Virus record (IMG/VR): IMGVR_UViG_3300046010_011274
Span: 1-38,483 of that record
Direction: 5' to 3' (one strand)
DNA from: a virus
DNA length: 38,483 nucleotides
Part shown: one piece after another, positions 11,728 through 19,955 of the stretch
How positions within the stretch are numbered: position 1 is the stretch's first letter
Layout: each line of letters begins with the position of its first letter
Made by a program: the position numbers and the translations under genes
The notes under the pieces: model-generated
Databases searched by the model: none
What the model was told of the DNA's origin: nothing
What the model saw: only the letters and a program-made list of their open reading frames with translations

Positions 11728-12039
11728 ATGAAAACAATTAAAAATTTAATTACCTCGCTGTGTTTGGTATGTATGCTCGGAAACTGTGCTCAAGTCGATA
11801 CAGAGCTTGGGAAACGCCGAGAATGGCAGGTTGCAATGGGAACCCCAATCCATAATATGGGAAAAACCTTGACAAGGGACGGTGCATTAATCGCAGTAGT
11901 TGCATCTTCATCTCCTATAACATTTCCATTTGCAATAGTTCCAGGGTTTGTCCCTATGATTTTAATTGGTCAGCCGACATGGATCATAGGCGGAAAGATT
12001 TCAGGAAAAAAGGTTGACACGGATGGGTTTGGGCTGTAA
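11728..12039 (+). CDS. Small lipoprotein, paralogue of the gene at 4941
   Basis: Signal peptide MKTIKNLITSLCLVCMLGNC with lipobox LGNC. The mature domain ends with FPFAIVPGFVPMILIGQPTW, matching the PF-IVP-F-PMI-G-P-W motif of the lipoprotein at 4941. Function unknown; an envelope location is inferred. Confidence 0.65.
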   Translation: MKTIKNLITSLCLVCMLGNCAQVDTELGKRREWQVAMGTPIHNMGKTLTRDGALIAVVASSSPITFPFAIVPGFVPMILIGQPTWIIGGKISGKKVDTDGFGL

Positions 12040-12050
12040 GGTATAATCAT

Positions 12051-12524
12051 ATGAGTGCAGAACAACATCAGATCGATAAATGTCTCGCCGAGACATATAA
12101 ACATATCAAGCGTGTAGGACATTATCTACACGCATTCAGTAAAGAACTCATTGATCGGGCCGAACATCACGATGATTCAAAATTGGAAGAGCCTGAATTA
12201 TCAGGATTTGCAGAGAATACCGATAAACTTGCTAAAGTGGTATACGGTTCGGAAGAATACCGAAACATGCTTGCAGAATTAAAGCCTACAATCGAACATC
12301 ACTATTCGAAGAATAGACATCATACAGAATTTTGGCCCAACGGTATCAATGATATGAATCTCATCGATCTATTGGAGATGTTATCAGATTGGCGAGCAGC
12401 AGGAGAAAGAAATAAGAACGGTAATATCCGCAAGAGCATCGAGGTTAATGCAGAAAAATACGGCATATCCCCTCAACTACGTAAAATAATCGAAAACACG
12501 GTAAGAGATTACTTCAAAGACTAA
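12051..12524 (+). CDS. DUF5662 family protein
   Basis: 157 residues. The pattern HHDDSKLEEPEL, then EHHYSKNRHHTEFW and LIDLLEMLSDWRAAGER, matches DUF5662, a phage and bacterial family with an HD-like arrangement of His and Asp residues that suggests a metal-dependent hydrolase fold; the biochemical role is unknown. A TATAAT box 3 nt before the ATG (12042-12047) suggests another leaderless start, though no good -35 box sits 17 nt upstream. Confidence 0.75.
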   Translation: MSAEQHQIDKCLAETYKHIKRVGHYLHAFSKELIDRAEHHDDSKLEEPELSGFAENTDKLAKVVYGSEEYRNMLAELKPTIEHHYSKNRHHTEFWPNGINDMNLIDLLEMLSDWRAAGERNKNGNIRKSIEVNAEKYGISPQLRKIIENTVRDYFKD

Positions 12525-12531
12525 CATTCTT

Positions 12532-13002
12532 ATGCCTAAACAAAAAAATTATCCAATATGGTTCAATCGACATTATGCCCCGTCAGAGCCAGTGATGCCT
12601 ACGGAAATATCACCATTTCCTGTTACTACCCGATTAGATAAAACATCTATATTATTAGATAGACATGGTGGTGAATTTGACATAAATTGGCTGGCGAAAA
12701 AAATGGCGGAAAACGGGATAGATGATCCTGCTATACCTTGGACATTTGAACTTGACCATAGTGGATGTTATTATGAAGGGGATAGCCCTGATATAATATT
12801 GGTTCAATATAAGAAAGTGTATCCCGTGAATAAACGGTATGCTATAGAAATGAAGCAATACACTGAGGCTCTCGAAGTATATAATGAGAGAATGGCGCAG
12901 TGGAAAGATTTAAAGGATAAATGGGAAAAAGAAGAAGCTGATGAGCGCGAGAAATCCGAACTAGCACTTCTAAAAAAACTACAAAAGAAATATAAGAAAT
13001 GA
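12532..13002 (+). CDS. Hypothetical protein (156 aa)
   Basis: Unrecognised. The last 55 residues are a highly charged helix (WKDLKDKWEKEEADEREK onward), probably a coiled coil. Overlaps the macro-domain gene by ATGA. Confidence 0.65.
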   Translation: MPKQKNYPIWFNRHYAPSEPVMPTEISPFPVTTRLDKTSILLDRHGGEFDINWLAKKMAENGIDDPAIPWTFELDHSGCYYEGDSPDIILVQYKKVYPVNKRYAIEMKQYTEALEVYNERMAQWKDLKDKWEKEEADEREKSELALLKKLQKKYKK

Positions 13003-13466
13003 TTAAAGAAATTCAAAAAGATGTCACGACAGTTGAAAGTGGTGTCGTTCTCCATCAAGTAAACTGTTTAGGGGTGATGGGTTCAGGCGTTGCATTGGCT
13101 ATTAAAAATAAATGGCCCAAAGTTTACCAGCGATATGTGGAATTACACGATCAATATAGTAGCCAACAATGGCGTTTATTAGGAATGGCGCAAAGAGTCA
13201 AGGCTGATCGTGATGTTGCGGTGGTGAATTTGTTCGGACAATATGATTGTGGTTCAGGTCAACGATTCACTGAATATGGATCGCTAGGCACTGCTCTCAA
13301 CGAATTTTCATCAGGATTATGGGAAATTGGTCATGAGACTGAAGATATTTACATTCCCTACAAAATGGGATGTGATCGGGGCGGTGGTGATTGGAACATT
13401 GTATATGATATGATCGAAACTCTACTTGACAATGATGAAAGAACAATCTACATTTGCAGTCTTTGA
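12999..13466 (+). CDS. Macro-domain protein (ADP-ribose binding)
   Basis: 155 residues covering a complete macro domain: HQVNCLGVMGSGVALAI near residue 20 (the NxxGxxGxGxA ADP-ribose loop), VVNLFGQ, and YIPYKMGCDRGGGDW near residue 120 (the second phosphate loop). This layout fits the Poa1/ALC1-like branch that hydrolyses ADP-ribose-1''-phosphate or removes ADP-ribose from targets. It is coupled to the upstream gene. In a phage it could remove ADP-ribose from proteins or nucleic acids or counter NAD-based defence; that is inference. Confidence 0.88.
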   Translation: MIKEIQKDVTTVESGVVLHQVNCLGVMGSGVALAIKNKWPKVYQRYVELHDQYSSQQWRLLGMAQRVKADRDVAVVNLFGQYDCGSGQRFTEYGSLGTALNEFSSGLWEIGHETEDIYIPYKMGCDRGGGDWNIVYDMIETLLDNDERTIYICSL

Positions 13467-13617
13467 ACCGCAAAAACCACTCCATACACCTTCAGTGTTG
13501 GTAACTCCCGTTGATCAACCTGAACATGTGTTGTTACCCATCCACTATTGGTTAAATGGTCAGTGGAGACACTATGAAAAATTAACAGGAATGGCAGGAA
13601 ACGTAAGAGATAATTGA
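13435..13617 (+). CDS. Hypothetical protein (60 aa)
   Basis: Unrecognised. Begins within the end of the macro-domain gene (ATG at 13432 or 13435) and carries PIHYWLNGQWRHYEKLTGM, a small domain of unknown role. Confidence 0.5.
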   Translation: MKEQSTFAVFEPQKPLHTPSVLVTPVDQPEHVLLPIHYWLNGQWRHYEKLTGMAGNVRDN

Positions 13618-13618
13618 T

Positions 13619-13870
13619 ATGCAGTTCATTTTAACAGAAGAAGAATATAATACTCTTCAAAATTCGGCAGCAGCAAAACGTGAAGAGGATACTGATACCA
13701 TCAACAAGTTATGTCAGTTAATAGCCAATAACGTCCCTGTAGAGGTTCCGTGGGCTTGGGCTTCAAAACACCCATGGGGTTGTATTCATACCAGAGGAAA
13801 AGATGATTGGTATTGCGATCAATGCCCAGTTAAAAAAGAGTGTAGATTGCCTAAAAATTGGAGCAAATAA
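13619..13870 (+). CDS. Small cysteine-rich protein (83 aa)
   Basis: Four cysteines in the second half (WGCIHTRG, WYCDQCPVKKECRL) suggest a zinc or iron-sulfur site. No known family. Starts 1 nt after the upstream stop. Confidence 0.65.
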   Translation: MQFILTEEEYNTLQNSAAAKREEDTDTINKLCQLIANNVPVEVPWAWASKHPWGCIHTRGKDDWYCDQCPVKKECRLPKNWSK

Positions 13871-13872
13871 TT

Positions 13873-14109
13873 ATGACAGCATATATAATAGTCGGAACGA
13901 CTGAGAATGTATATCAAGATAAAATCGGAGAGCCTTTCGAATCTCATTATGATAAAGAGATTGTCTGCGGGTTTCTTGATTACGAAAAAGCAAAACAATT
14001 TATTGTTGATTCTCGTCTTGACAAACCGAAAAAAAAGACGTATAGTGGGTTCCAATACTACAAGGGTGGGTATTACGAAATGGAATGCGAAACAGTAGAA
14101 ATAGAATGA
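13873..14109 (+). CDS. Hypothetical protein (78 aa)
   Basis: Unrecognised, begins MTAYIIVGTTENVYQDKIG. Starts 2 nt after the previous stop, which supports this ATG over the upstream in-frame one. Confidence 0.6.
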   Translation: MTAYIIVGTTENVYQDKIGEPFESHYDKEIVCGFLDYEKAKQFIVDSRLDKPKKKTYSGFQYYKGGYYEMECETVEIE

Positions 14110-14124
14110 AGGCTATAATAGAAA

Positions 14125-14382
14125 ATGAGCGAGATGATAGAAATATTTCAATTTAAAGACCGTAGAGTTTCGGAGCATATGGAGAAAACTATCACACGGA
14201 GTGAATTTGATACATATATAATCAGTACTGGCGGATTCGTCAGTAAAGGGTTTAAAACATTTATCAACGATACACGTGATTATAATGAATTTATAGTTTA
14301 TTCCAATATCGGAATTCTCTCTGGAAGAGCAGGTATAAAAACACCTGATGAAAAATTCAACATCGTGATGTTGATGAGTTAA
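14125..14382 (+). CDS. Hypothetical protein (85 aa)
   Basis: Unrecognised soluble protein (MSEMIEIFQFKDRRVSEH). Last rightward gene before the convergent homing endonuclease. Confidence 0.6.
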   Translation: MSEMIEIFQFKDRRVSEHMEKTITRSEFDTYIISTGGFVSKGFKTFINDTRDYNEFIVYSNIGILSGRAGIKTPDEKFNIVMLMS

Positions 14383-14421
14383 ATGAAATGGATTGCGAAG
14401 CAGTTTAAATATAATAGTAAT

Positions 14422-15402
14422 CTAATTCGGTTTAATTTTAAATAGATATATTTGCTCAACCATTTGTAAGAATATATCCAAAGGAACATCAAATTTCATC
14501 GTATTTATTGCGGCAGCACATAGAACAACGTTATCCTGTGTATAACCTCCGAAGGAATTTACCCTATCGATAGAAATAGAGAAAGGGTCGTTTGTTTTCC
14601 CAACCAAAGGAATCCCCGAATAATGACATCTTTTCTGTTGTTTATTAAATAAATCCGATAAAAAACTTAAAGTTAGATCGAATTCTTTATTTAATTTTTT
14701 AGCACGTAGTTTGGCATCCCATAATTTCTTTCTCAGAAAGAAAGGCGGATCATCTATAGCTAATCGTTCTAAATTTTTTCGCGAGGCGATGAGCGCACAC
14801 TGTTTACAATGTTTCGCTTTATTCCTACTAATATAAAACTCAGATATCTCATATGTCTGATCACAGTTCCAGCAATGTTTCTTGCCCTCTCTCTTCAATG
14901 ATGTATTGATAAAACGTCTTCGTAACTCTTGGGACGCCAATCCTAATTCGATCAATTTTTCGGATACAGATGATGTTCTTTTTCTCACCTTTCGCGAAAT
15001 AGTTCTTATATCCATATTTTGCTCATTATATAATATGAGCATTTCGATTTGCCCTGAAGTCCATCCGACTACCTCATCTTCCTTTAAATTAATTCGGATA
15101 TTGTTTTTTGTACAAAAATGTTGCAGCGTTCGCTCTTTCAACTGTAAAATGTTAGAAATTTTTTTAAGAGTGTTTCCTCGGTTAATTAAAGATTGGATCA
15201 TATTTTCTTGATCTTCTGTTAGGATTGTCTTTCCTAACGTGTTTACGGGAATATTTAAAGCTTTCAATCTACGTCCTATCCGTTTTCGCTCAATACCTGA
15301 AATTCTTTCCATTTCTGAAAGATGGTGCCCATCTTCGTTCAATTTCATTATCAATTCATCGCGTTCTGGTGTCCAAAATGGAAGTTTGTTTTCTTTATTC
15401 AT
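14422..15402 (-). CDS. HNH homing endonuclease with N-terminal HTH repeats
   Basis: 326 residues. The first 160 hold three Myb/HTH-like repeats (WTPERDELIMKLNEDGHHLSEMERISG; LTEDQENMIQSLINRG; WTSGQIEMLILYNEQN) for DNA recognition. A zinc knuckle follows (CWNC/CKQC), then the nuclease CHYSGIPL ... SIDRVNSFGGYTQDN-VLCAAAINTMK, the HNH type common in free-standing phage homing endonucleases. It stands alone on the minus strand with its own TATAAATA box. Confidence 0.88.
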   Translation of the reverse strand: MNKENKLPFWTPERDELIMKLNEDGHHLSEMERISGIERKRIGRRLKALNIPVNTLGKTILTEDQENMIQSLINRGNTLKKISNILQLKERTLQHFCTKNNIRINLKEDEVVGWTSGQIEMLILYNEQNMDIRTISRKVRKRTSSVSEKLIELGLASQELRRRFINTSLKREGKKHCWNCDQTYEISEFYISRNKAKHCKQCALIASRKNLERLAIDDPPFFLRKKLWDAKLRAKKLNKEFDLTLSFLSDLFNKQQKRCHYSGIPLVGKTNDPFSISIDRVNSFGGYTQDNVVLCAAAINTMKFDVPLDIFLQMVEQIYLFKIKPN

Positions 15403-15410
15403 CTGTTATT

Positions 15411-15418
15411 TATTTATA
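15411..15418 (-). promoter_or_regulatory. T4-late-type promoter TATAAATA
   Basis: On the minus strand the box reads TATAAATA, an exact T4 late promoter, 8 nt before the ATG of the HNH endonuclease. Confidence 0.6.
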
Positions 15419-15437
15419 AAACTTTCTCACATTTTGG

Positions 15438-15465
15438 TTGACTTTTACATTTTAAGCCGTATATT
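15438..15465 (+). promoter_or_regulatory. Sigma70-type promoter, leaderless
   Basis: TTGACT (15438-15443), 16 nt, TATATT (15460-15465); ATG at 15472, 6 nt later. Confidence 0.7.
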
Positions 15466-15471
15466 AGATAT

Positions 15472-16587
15472 ATGGGCGGAAAATTATTAAAAAGCTGGGA
15501 GTTACCTGAATATCGAATGAACGCAGAAGAATTCAATCAATATTCGACTGAACTTATTAAAATTTTCAATGAAGATTTATTGACAGATAAATACAAGTTC
15601 GATAATTATCGAAACATCATCCATACAAATTATATCCAAATTCCAGCACAAATAAGATCAAAATCATCTTTCGGTGATATTGATATCTTAATCGGTATTG
15701 ATGACTTTAAGGGACCGATATGGTATTTAGCTGGTAATAAACTAACAACAACGGACTATATTTTGGAAAAGTTCGGTGTTAGACCTCATGTGAATGATTC
15801 AGTGTATTCTTTCCCTTATAAGGGAGTTCAAGTGGATATGTGTTTTTACCCAAGAGAGGATTTCCATTCAGCGTTGAATTATATGGCCCACTCAGACGCG
15901 AGCAACCTCCTTGGGCGCGTTTTCCATAAGATGGGGCTGCATTTTGGACATACAGGACTGTCGTTCTGGATTCGCCAAGGGATGTTTGATAATAATGTCA
16001 CATGGAGTGATAATGACCATATCTATGAGAAGGTAATCCTTACTAAGAACATGGAAGATATCTGCAAAATTGGTGGGTTTGATTATTCTAAATGGGAAGC
16101 GGGCTTCGACACAAATGAAGAGGTATATCGATTTGTCACTGAATCAGAATATTTCAAAAAAGAACTGTTTGCATTTGAAAATCTAAACCATACCAATAGG
16201 GTTAGAAATAAGAAAAGACCCATGTATGCGGAATTCGTGGAGTGGCTGGAAACGACCAACCCAGACGAATCTGGTAAAAAAGAATTCTTAGATAAATCCA
16301 CCTATGCATTGATCTATCAGAAGAAGTTCCCACATCTTCAAAAGGCTATTTCAAAATATTATTTTGAATATAATGTAACGAAATGCTTAAAGTCGAAGCT
16401 GAATGGTCGTATCGTAATGGACATTCTAGGAACTGAAGATGGTAGGACCGTAGGACAAATCATGTCGGCTATTAAGAAAGAATACACGACTATGGAACTT
16501 ATCGGAAAAACCGAATCCGAAATTCGAGTAATAATCGGAGATGCAGCGGCATATTTAGCACATCAAAATCATTTAATGTTACAATGA
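15472..16587 (+). CDS. Pol-beta-superfamily nucleotidyltransferase
   Basis: 371 residues. SSFGDIDILIG (G68, D69, D71) is the GS...DxD nucleotidyltransferase signature, and VDMCF (D122) supplies the third catalytic carboxylate. YMAHSDASNLLG and HKMGLHFGHTGL follow. The C-terminal KLNGRIVMDILGTEDGRTVG resembles the tail of tRNA nucleotidyltransferase or poly(A) polymerase proteins. Probably adds nucleotides to RNA or DNA ends; a tRNA-repair role is suggested by the tRNA-rich genome and the separate CCA enzyme at 32183 but is not shown. It heads the operon running to 18858. Confidence 0.7.
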   Translation: MGGKLLKSWELPEYRMNAEEFNQYSTELIKIFNEDLLTDKYKFDNYRNIIHTNYIQIPAQIRSKSSFGDIDILIGIDDFKGPIWYLAGNKLTTTDYILEKFGVRPHVNDSVYSFPYKGVQVDMCFYPREDFHSALNYMAHSDASNLLGRVFHKMGLHFGHTGLSFWIRQGMFDNNVTWSDNDHIYEKVILTKNMEDICKIGGFDYSKWEAGFDTNEEVYRFVTESEYFKKELFAFENLNHTNRVRNKKRPMYAEFVEWLETTNPDESGKKEFLDKSTYALIYQKKFPHLQKAISKYYFEYNVTKCLKSKLNGRIVMDILGTEDGRTVGQIMSAIKKEYTTMELIGKTESEIRVIIGDAAAYLAHQNHLMLQ

Positions 16588-16787
16588 AAAATCAATTTAC
16601 AAACAGAGAAATAGCATGTATAGTATGGAATACCATGTATCCTGATCGACGCCCTTTCTCTGAAATAGGAGAATCAGCCAAAGAAGAATGGGAAAAATGG
16701 GTCGAAATCGCATCTAAAGTATTCCATTTAAACCAAACGTTGACTGATGCTTTTATAGCTGACCTTAAGACCTTACAAAAACTATGA
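16584..16787 (+). CDS. Hypothetical protein (67 aa)
   Basis: Unrecognised helical protein (MKNQFTNREIACIVWNTMYP). Coupled by ATGA to the nucleotidyltransferase and to the next gene. Confidence 0.7.
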   Translation: MKNQFTNREIACIVWNTMYPDRRPFSEIGESAKEEWEKWVEIASKVFHLNQTLTDAFIADLKTLQKL

Positions 16788-17137
16788 AAGATTATTCTGA
16801 GTATAATGTACCCGAATTCTTCGTGGATACAACTTTTCCGACTCGATATGATTGGTGGTGTTGGCATCCGTTGTGGGAAAAATGGGTAAAAAGTTGTTGG
16901 GGTGGAGCAACAGAAGAAGCGGCTTTTACCGCCATCAAATATGATGCTGATATTTTAGAGGCAGTGGGCGATCCCCATGCACATAAAATCGATCTTTACC
17001 ATAACAAACTTATTAGACATAGTGTGGTAAGTGGCTACGAGGAAGTATATGATATGCCATGTAAAAAGACCGATGCATGGGATAGATGTTTAGAATTGAA
17101 AGAGAAAGGGTTATATAGAAACAACGACATATTATGA
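16784..17137 (+). CDS. Hypothetical protein (117 aa)
   Basis: Unrecognised, rich in Trp and Tyr (YDWWCWHPLWEKWVKSCWGG). ATGA overlaps on both sides place it in the 15472-18858 operon. Confidence 0.7.
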   Translation: MKDYSEYNVPEFFVDTTFPTRYDWWCWHPLWEKWVKSCWGGATEEAAFTAIKYDADILEAVGDPHAHKIDLYHNKLIRHSVVSGYEEVYDMPCKKTDAWDRCLELKEKGLYRNNDIL

Positions 17138-17679
17138 AATTTTGGTTTCCAATAAATTTTGAACTAGTTCGGGGTATACCGATCAATTCACATCCTGGCG
17201 CATTTGGTTGTGCTCGAAAACACAACTTCCATGAAGGTATTGATCTTTATGGAAAACCTGGAGATGTGGTAACTGCAATACGACCAGGTAAGGTGATATC
17301 TAATAGCACCTTCACTGGACCTTCCGAAGGTCATCCGTGGTGGTTAGAGACACATGCACTATTAATTCAGGATGAGGATGGATATTATGTCTATGGCGAA
17401 TTGAACTCCGAGCTTAAAGCTGGAGATAATGTGACTGTTGGACAGAATATAGGTCAACTGACTCCTGTCTTACCTGATTACAAATTCAGGCCCGACATTC
17501 CAGGGCATTCGGTGACTATGCTTCACTTAGAGAGATGGAGTAACCAATATGACCCCGCAACTGGTTGGACTGCATGGAAAACACGAGAAAGTCGTCCGAA
17601 ATATCTGGAAGACCCAACAGTAACTCTAATAAACATCTTGACAGAACGCAGAAGAGAGGTTAAACTGTTAACACTATGA
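17134..17679 (+). CDS. M23 (LytM-type) peptidase, candidate cell-wall endopeptidase
   Basis: 181 residues forming one M23 beta domain: HEGIDLYGKPGD (H33 and D37 zinc ligands), AIRPGKV, VYGELN (in place of the usual YGHL) and MLHLERW (in place of HLHFE, keeping one histidine). M23 enzymes are zinc endopeptidases that cut peptidoglycan cross-links, usable for lysis or DNA entry. No signal peptide is seen. The substituted motifs leave some doubt about activity. Confidence 0.75.
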   Translation: MKFWFPINFELVRGIPINSHPGAFGCARKHNFHEGIDLYGKPGDVVTAIRPGKVISNSTFTGPSEGHPWWLETHALLIQDEDGYYVYGELNSELKAGDNVTVGQNIGQLTPVLPDYKFRPDIPGHSVTMLHLERWSNQYDPATGWTAWKTRESRPKYLEDPTVTLINILTERRREVKLLTL

Positions 17680-18332
17680 AAGTTTTAATTACAAGCGGAG
17701 GAACGAAAGTTCCCATCGATGATGTGCGATTTATCGGAAACATGAGTTCTGGTAAATTTGGAGCATCATTAGCTGATGAATTCGACCAGAGAAATATAGA
17801 TGTCATACTATGGAAAGCTAAGGAAAGCGTCACCCCAAACGGATTATATACAGCATGTTGTAACGGGAGGATAGATTCCGCGATATTAGACTATAAAAAT
17901 TATGATGAATATCTACAAGTGATCGAGCTTGCAAAGGTTCAAAAACCTGATATAATATTGAGTGCTGCGGCAGTTTCAGACTATACCGTCGAAAAGACCG
18001 AAGGGAAGATTTCTAGCGGTAGTGATGACCTCATCATCACGTTGAGAAAAGCTATCAAAGTTTTACCTAAATTGCGGGAAGCTTGCCCAAATGCAATGAT
18101 CGTGGGTTTCAAATTATTGGTTAGCCCTACATACGATGACGTATATTATGCTGTTCAGAAAGTTCTCAATAGTGGTGCAGATTATGTCGTCTATAATGAT
18201 CTAACGGAAATACGAAAAGGGAACACTAAAAGATTAGTATTTAAAAAAGATATGTCTTTCCGTGTAACCACCGACGAAAAACAACTAACACAGTATATAC
18301 TAGATGAATATTCTTCACGGCTTGACGGGTAG
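17676..18332 (+). CDS. coaB: Phosphopantothenoylcysteine synthetase (CoaB domain)
   Basis: 218 residues. TSGGTKVPIDDVRFIGNMSS near the N-terminus is the CoaB hallmark; ILSAAAVSDY and a following KISS segment match the nucleotide and substrate loops. CoaB joins cysteine to 4'-phosphopantothenate using a nucleoside triphosphate. In most bacteria it is fused behind CoaC; here it is separate, comes first and overlaps the CoaC gene by 29 nt. Phage-borne CoA synthesis genes are uncommon. Confidence 0.88.
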   Translation: MKVLITSGGTKVPIDDVRFIGNMSSGKFGASLADEFDQRNIDVILWKAKESVTPNGLYTACCNGRIDSAILDYKNYDEYLQVIELAKVQKPDIILSAAAVSDYTVEKTEGKISSGSDDLIITLRKAIKVLPKLREACPNAMIVGFKLLVSPTYDDVYYAVQKVLNSGADYVVYNDLTEIRKGNTKRLVFKKDMSFRVTTDEKQLTQYILDEYSSRLDG

Positions 18333-18858
18333 TGTTGCTACCACTCTTTTCCCTAAGATAAGACAAAAATATATCTTAGATGATCAAAAAAGGTTCAAGG
18401 CAAGATTCGTCTTTACCACATCAGCCCAAAACTTCGTCTCTTTCGACGATTTCTGGTTTGGTGACGATGAGTTGAACGATGATGCGAGTGAATGGGAAGA
18501 CTATCGGTATCATAGTAAAGTCCAGCATATCGATCTTGTAAAGTGGGCAGATGCTTTCGTTATTGCTCCTTGTTCGGCGAACACTTTAGCGAAAATAGCT
18601 AATGGTATTTGCGACAATCTGCTGACTTGTGTATGCCGTGCATGGGATTTTAATAAACAATTGATAATCGCCCCAAGTATGAATACCCTTATGTGGGAAC
18701 ATCCGGCCACGAAAGACCACATCGCGAAAATCACCGAATGGGGAATAGATGTTATCCCACCAATCGAAAAGACTCTTTTCTGTGGTGACACTGGAATCGG
18801 AGCATTGGCCAATATAGATGATATAATAAAATATATTCGAGAAAAAGATTCCGTTTGA
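18304..18858 (+). CDS. coaC: Phosphopantothenoylcysteine decarboxylase (CoaC flavoprotein)
   Basis: 184 residues. LHGLTGSVA is the flavin-binding start, VQHIDL carries the catalytic histidine (H75), APCSANTLAKIANGICDNLL and APSMNTLMWEHPAT are the conserved FMN and substrate motifs, and CGDTGIGAL the C-terminal lid cysteine motif. All catalytic signatures are intact, so it should decarboxylate phosphopantothenoylcysteine using FMN. Overlaps CoaB; together they equal one Dfp protein with the halves reversed. Confidence 0.9.
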   Translation: MNILHGLTGSVATTLFPKIRQKYILDDQKRFKARFVFTTSAQNFVSFDDFWFGDDELNDDASEWEDYRYHSKVQHIDLVKWADAFVIAPCSANTLAKIANGICDNLLTCVCRAWDFNKQLIIAPSMNTLMWEHPATKDHIAKITEWGIDVIPPIEKTLFCGDTGIGALANIDDIIKYIREKDSV

Positions 18859-18883
18859 CAAATCGCGTTTTCGGTATTACATT
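18855..18883 (+). promoter_or_regulatory. Sigma70-type promoter
   Basis: TTGACA (18855-18860, overlapping the CoaC stop), 17 nt, TACATT (18878-18883); ATG at 18892, 8 nt later. Confidence 0.7.
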
Positions 18884-18891
18884 AAAGTGCA

Positions 18892-19509
18892 ATGAAGAAA
18901 CAAGAAATATTAAAGCTCAATAAGAATTTTTACCCTTTGGATGTAGCCGATTGGAAATCGGTCATGGTTGACATTGTGACTGGTGCAGCACATCCGGTAG
19001 ATGTGTATTATGAGGAAAACGAAGATGGTTCGGTGAACATGCAAAAGATCGATAGCTTTCAAGTGGTTCGAACTTTCGACGAATGGAAAGACTTACCTAT
19101 TCGTGACTATGATGATTCTGTATCGACTCCAAAAACAAAGTATCGTCTTCCTCCAATTGCAGTCTGTGCAAAATTCGATAGAATTATCAATTCTAAAGTC
19201 CTGTTCCCAACAAAGAGTAACATCTGGAAAAGAGATGGATTTATTTGCCAATATACGGGCGAATTGTTGACCAGAGAAAATGCGAGTATCGACCATATTA
19301 TCCCATCCTCTAGGGGTGGCGAAAACACTTGGGAGAACCTTGTTACCTGCGATAGAGCATTAAACACTTGGAAGGGTAATAGAACCCCTAAAGAATGTGG
19401 ATTGAAGCTTATCCGTAAGCCTGTCAAACCGAACAATGGTCTTGTTTTTGATTTCTTAAGAACCGAATGGGAAATATTCCTTGGCGGTGGAAGTTATAAC
19501 GATTCTTAG
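18892..19509 (+). CDS. HNH endonuclease
   Basis: 205 residues. KSNIWKRDGFICQYTGELLT, then ASIDHIIPSSRGGENTWENL and TCDRALNTWKGNRTPKE match the bacterial HNH family related to IscB-type HNH nucleases, with catalytic DH (IDHI) and N residues. One cysteine of the usual CxxC is missing (CQYT). Its own promoter and rightward neighbours suggest a domesticated or processing nuclease rather than an obvious intruder. Confidence 0.85.
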   Translation: MKKQEILKLNKNFYPLDVADWKSVMVDIVTGAAHPVDVYYEENEDGSVNMQKIDSFQVVRTFDEWKDLPIRDYDDSVSTPKTKYRLPPIAVCAKFDRIINSKVLFPTKSNIWKRDGFICQYTGELLTRENASIDHIIPSSRGGENTWENLVTCDRALNTWKGNRTPKECGLKLIRKPVKPNNGLVFDFLRTEWEIFLGGGSYNDS

Positions 19510-19510
19510 T

Positions 19511-19738
19511 ATGAGAAATAGAAAATACACATTCTGGTTTCATTACAATAAACCCTATTCAATGAAACATGGGACTGATAAATGGTCAGTCCACTATAGA
19601 GGCACATGTCATATCGTCGATAAGATTATATGTAATGTGCCTACTTTTAGTAAAAATAACAAAACTCAACCACGGGTGGTGATGAAAGGTTATGCAGGGA
19701 ACGTGGAAATAAATGATGGAGTGTTAACGATATCATGA
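19511..19738 (+). CDS. Hypothetical protein (75 aa)
   Basis: Unrecognised beta-rich basic protein (MRNRKYTFWFHYNKPYSMKH). Starts 1 nt after the HNH gene; ATGA overlap with the next gene. Confidence 0.65.
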   Translation: MRNRKYTFWFHYNKPYSMKHGTDKWSVHYRGTCHIVDKIICNVPTFSKNNKTQPRVVMKGYAGNVEINDGVLTIS

Positions 19739-19947
19739 AAAAATACATCGTCCAATCTGGAAAACAATTCAATTTTAATTTCCACAATGCCGAATCTATC
19801 GTGTCGAAAACTGCGGCAGAAGGGGATATTGTAGAATGTGAGAGAAATCAAGTATATGTCACTATAGACGATGTTCGCATCCATACTACGAACTATGCAT
19901 GGATCGTATCTAAGGCAGTTACAGATGGAATTCTGACTGAAGTGTAA
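19735..19947 (+). CDS. Hypothetical protein (70 aa)
   Basis: Unrecognised (MKKYIVQSGKQFNFNFHNAE). ATGA-coupled to the upstream gene. Confidence 0.65.
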   Translation: MKKYIVQSGKQFNFNFHNAESIVSKTAAEGDIVECERNQVYVTIDDVRIHTTNYAWIVSKAVTDGILTEV

Positions 19948-19955
19948 ATATATTA

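Noticed and set aside
12014-12047. TTGACA...TATAAT promoter before the DUF5662 gene
   Set aside because: The spacing is 22 nt, too long for a sigma70 promoter; only the -10 box was noted.
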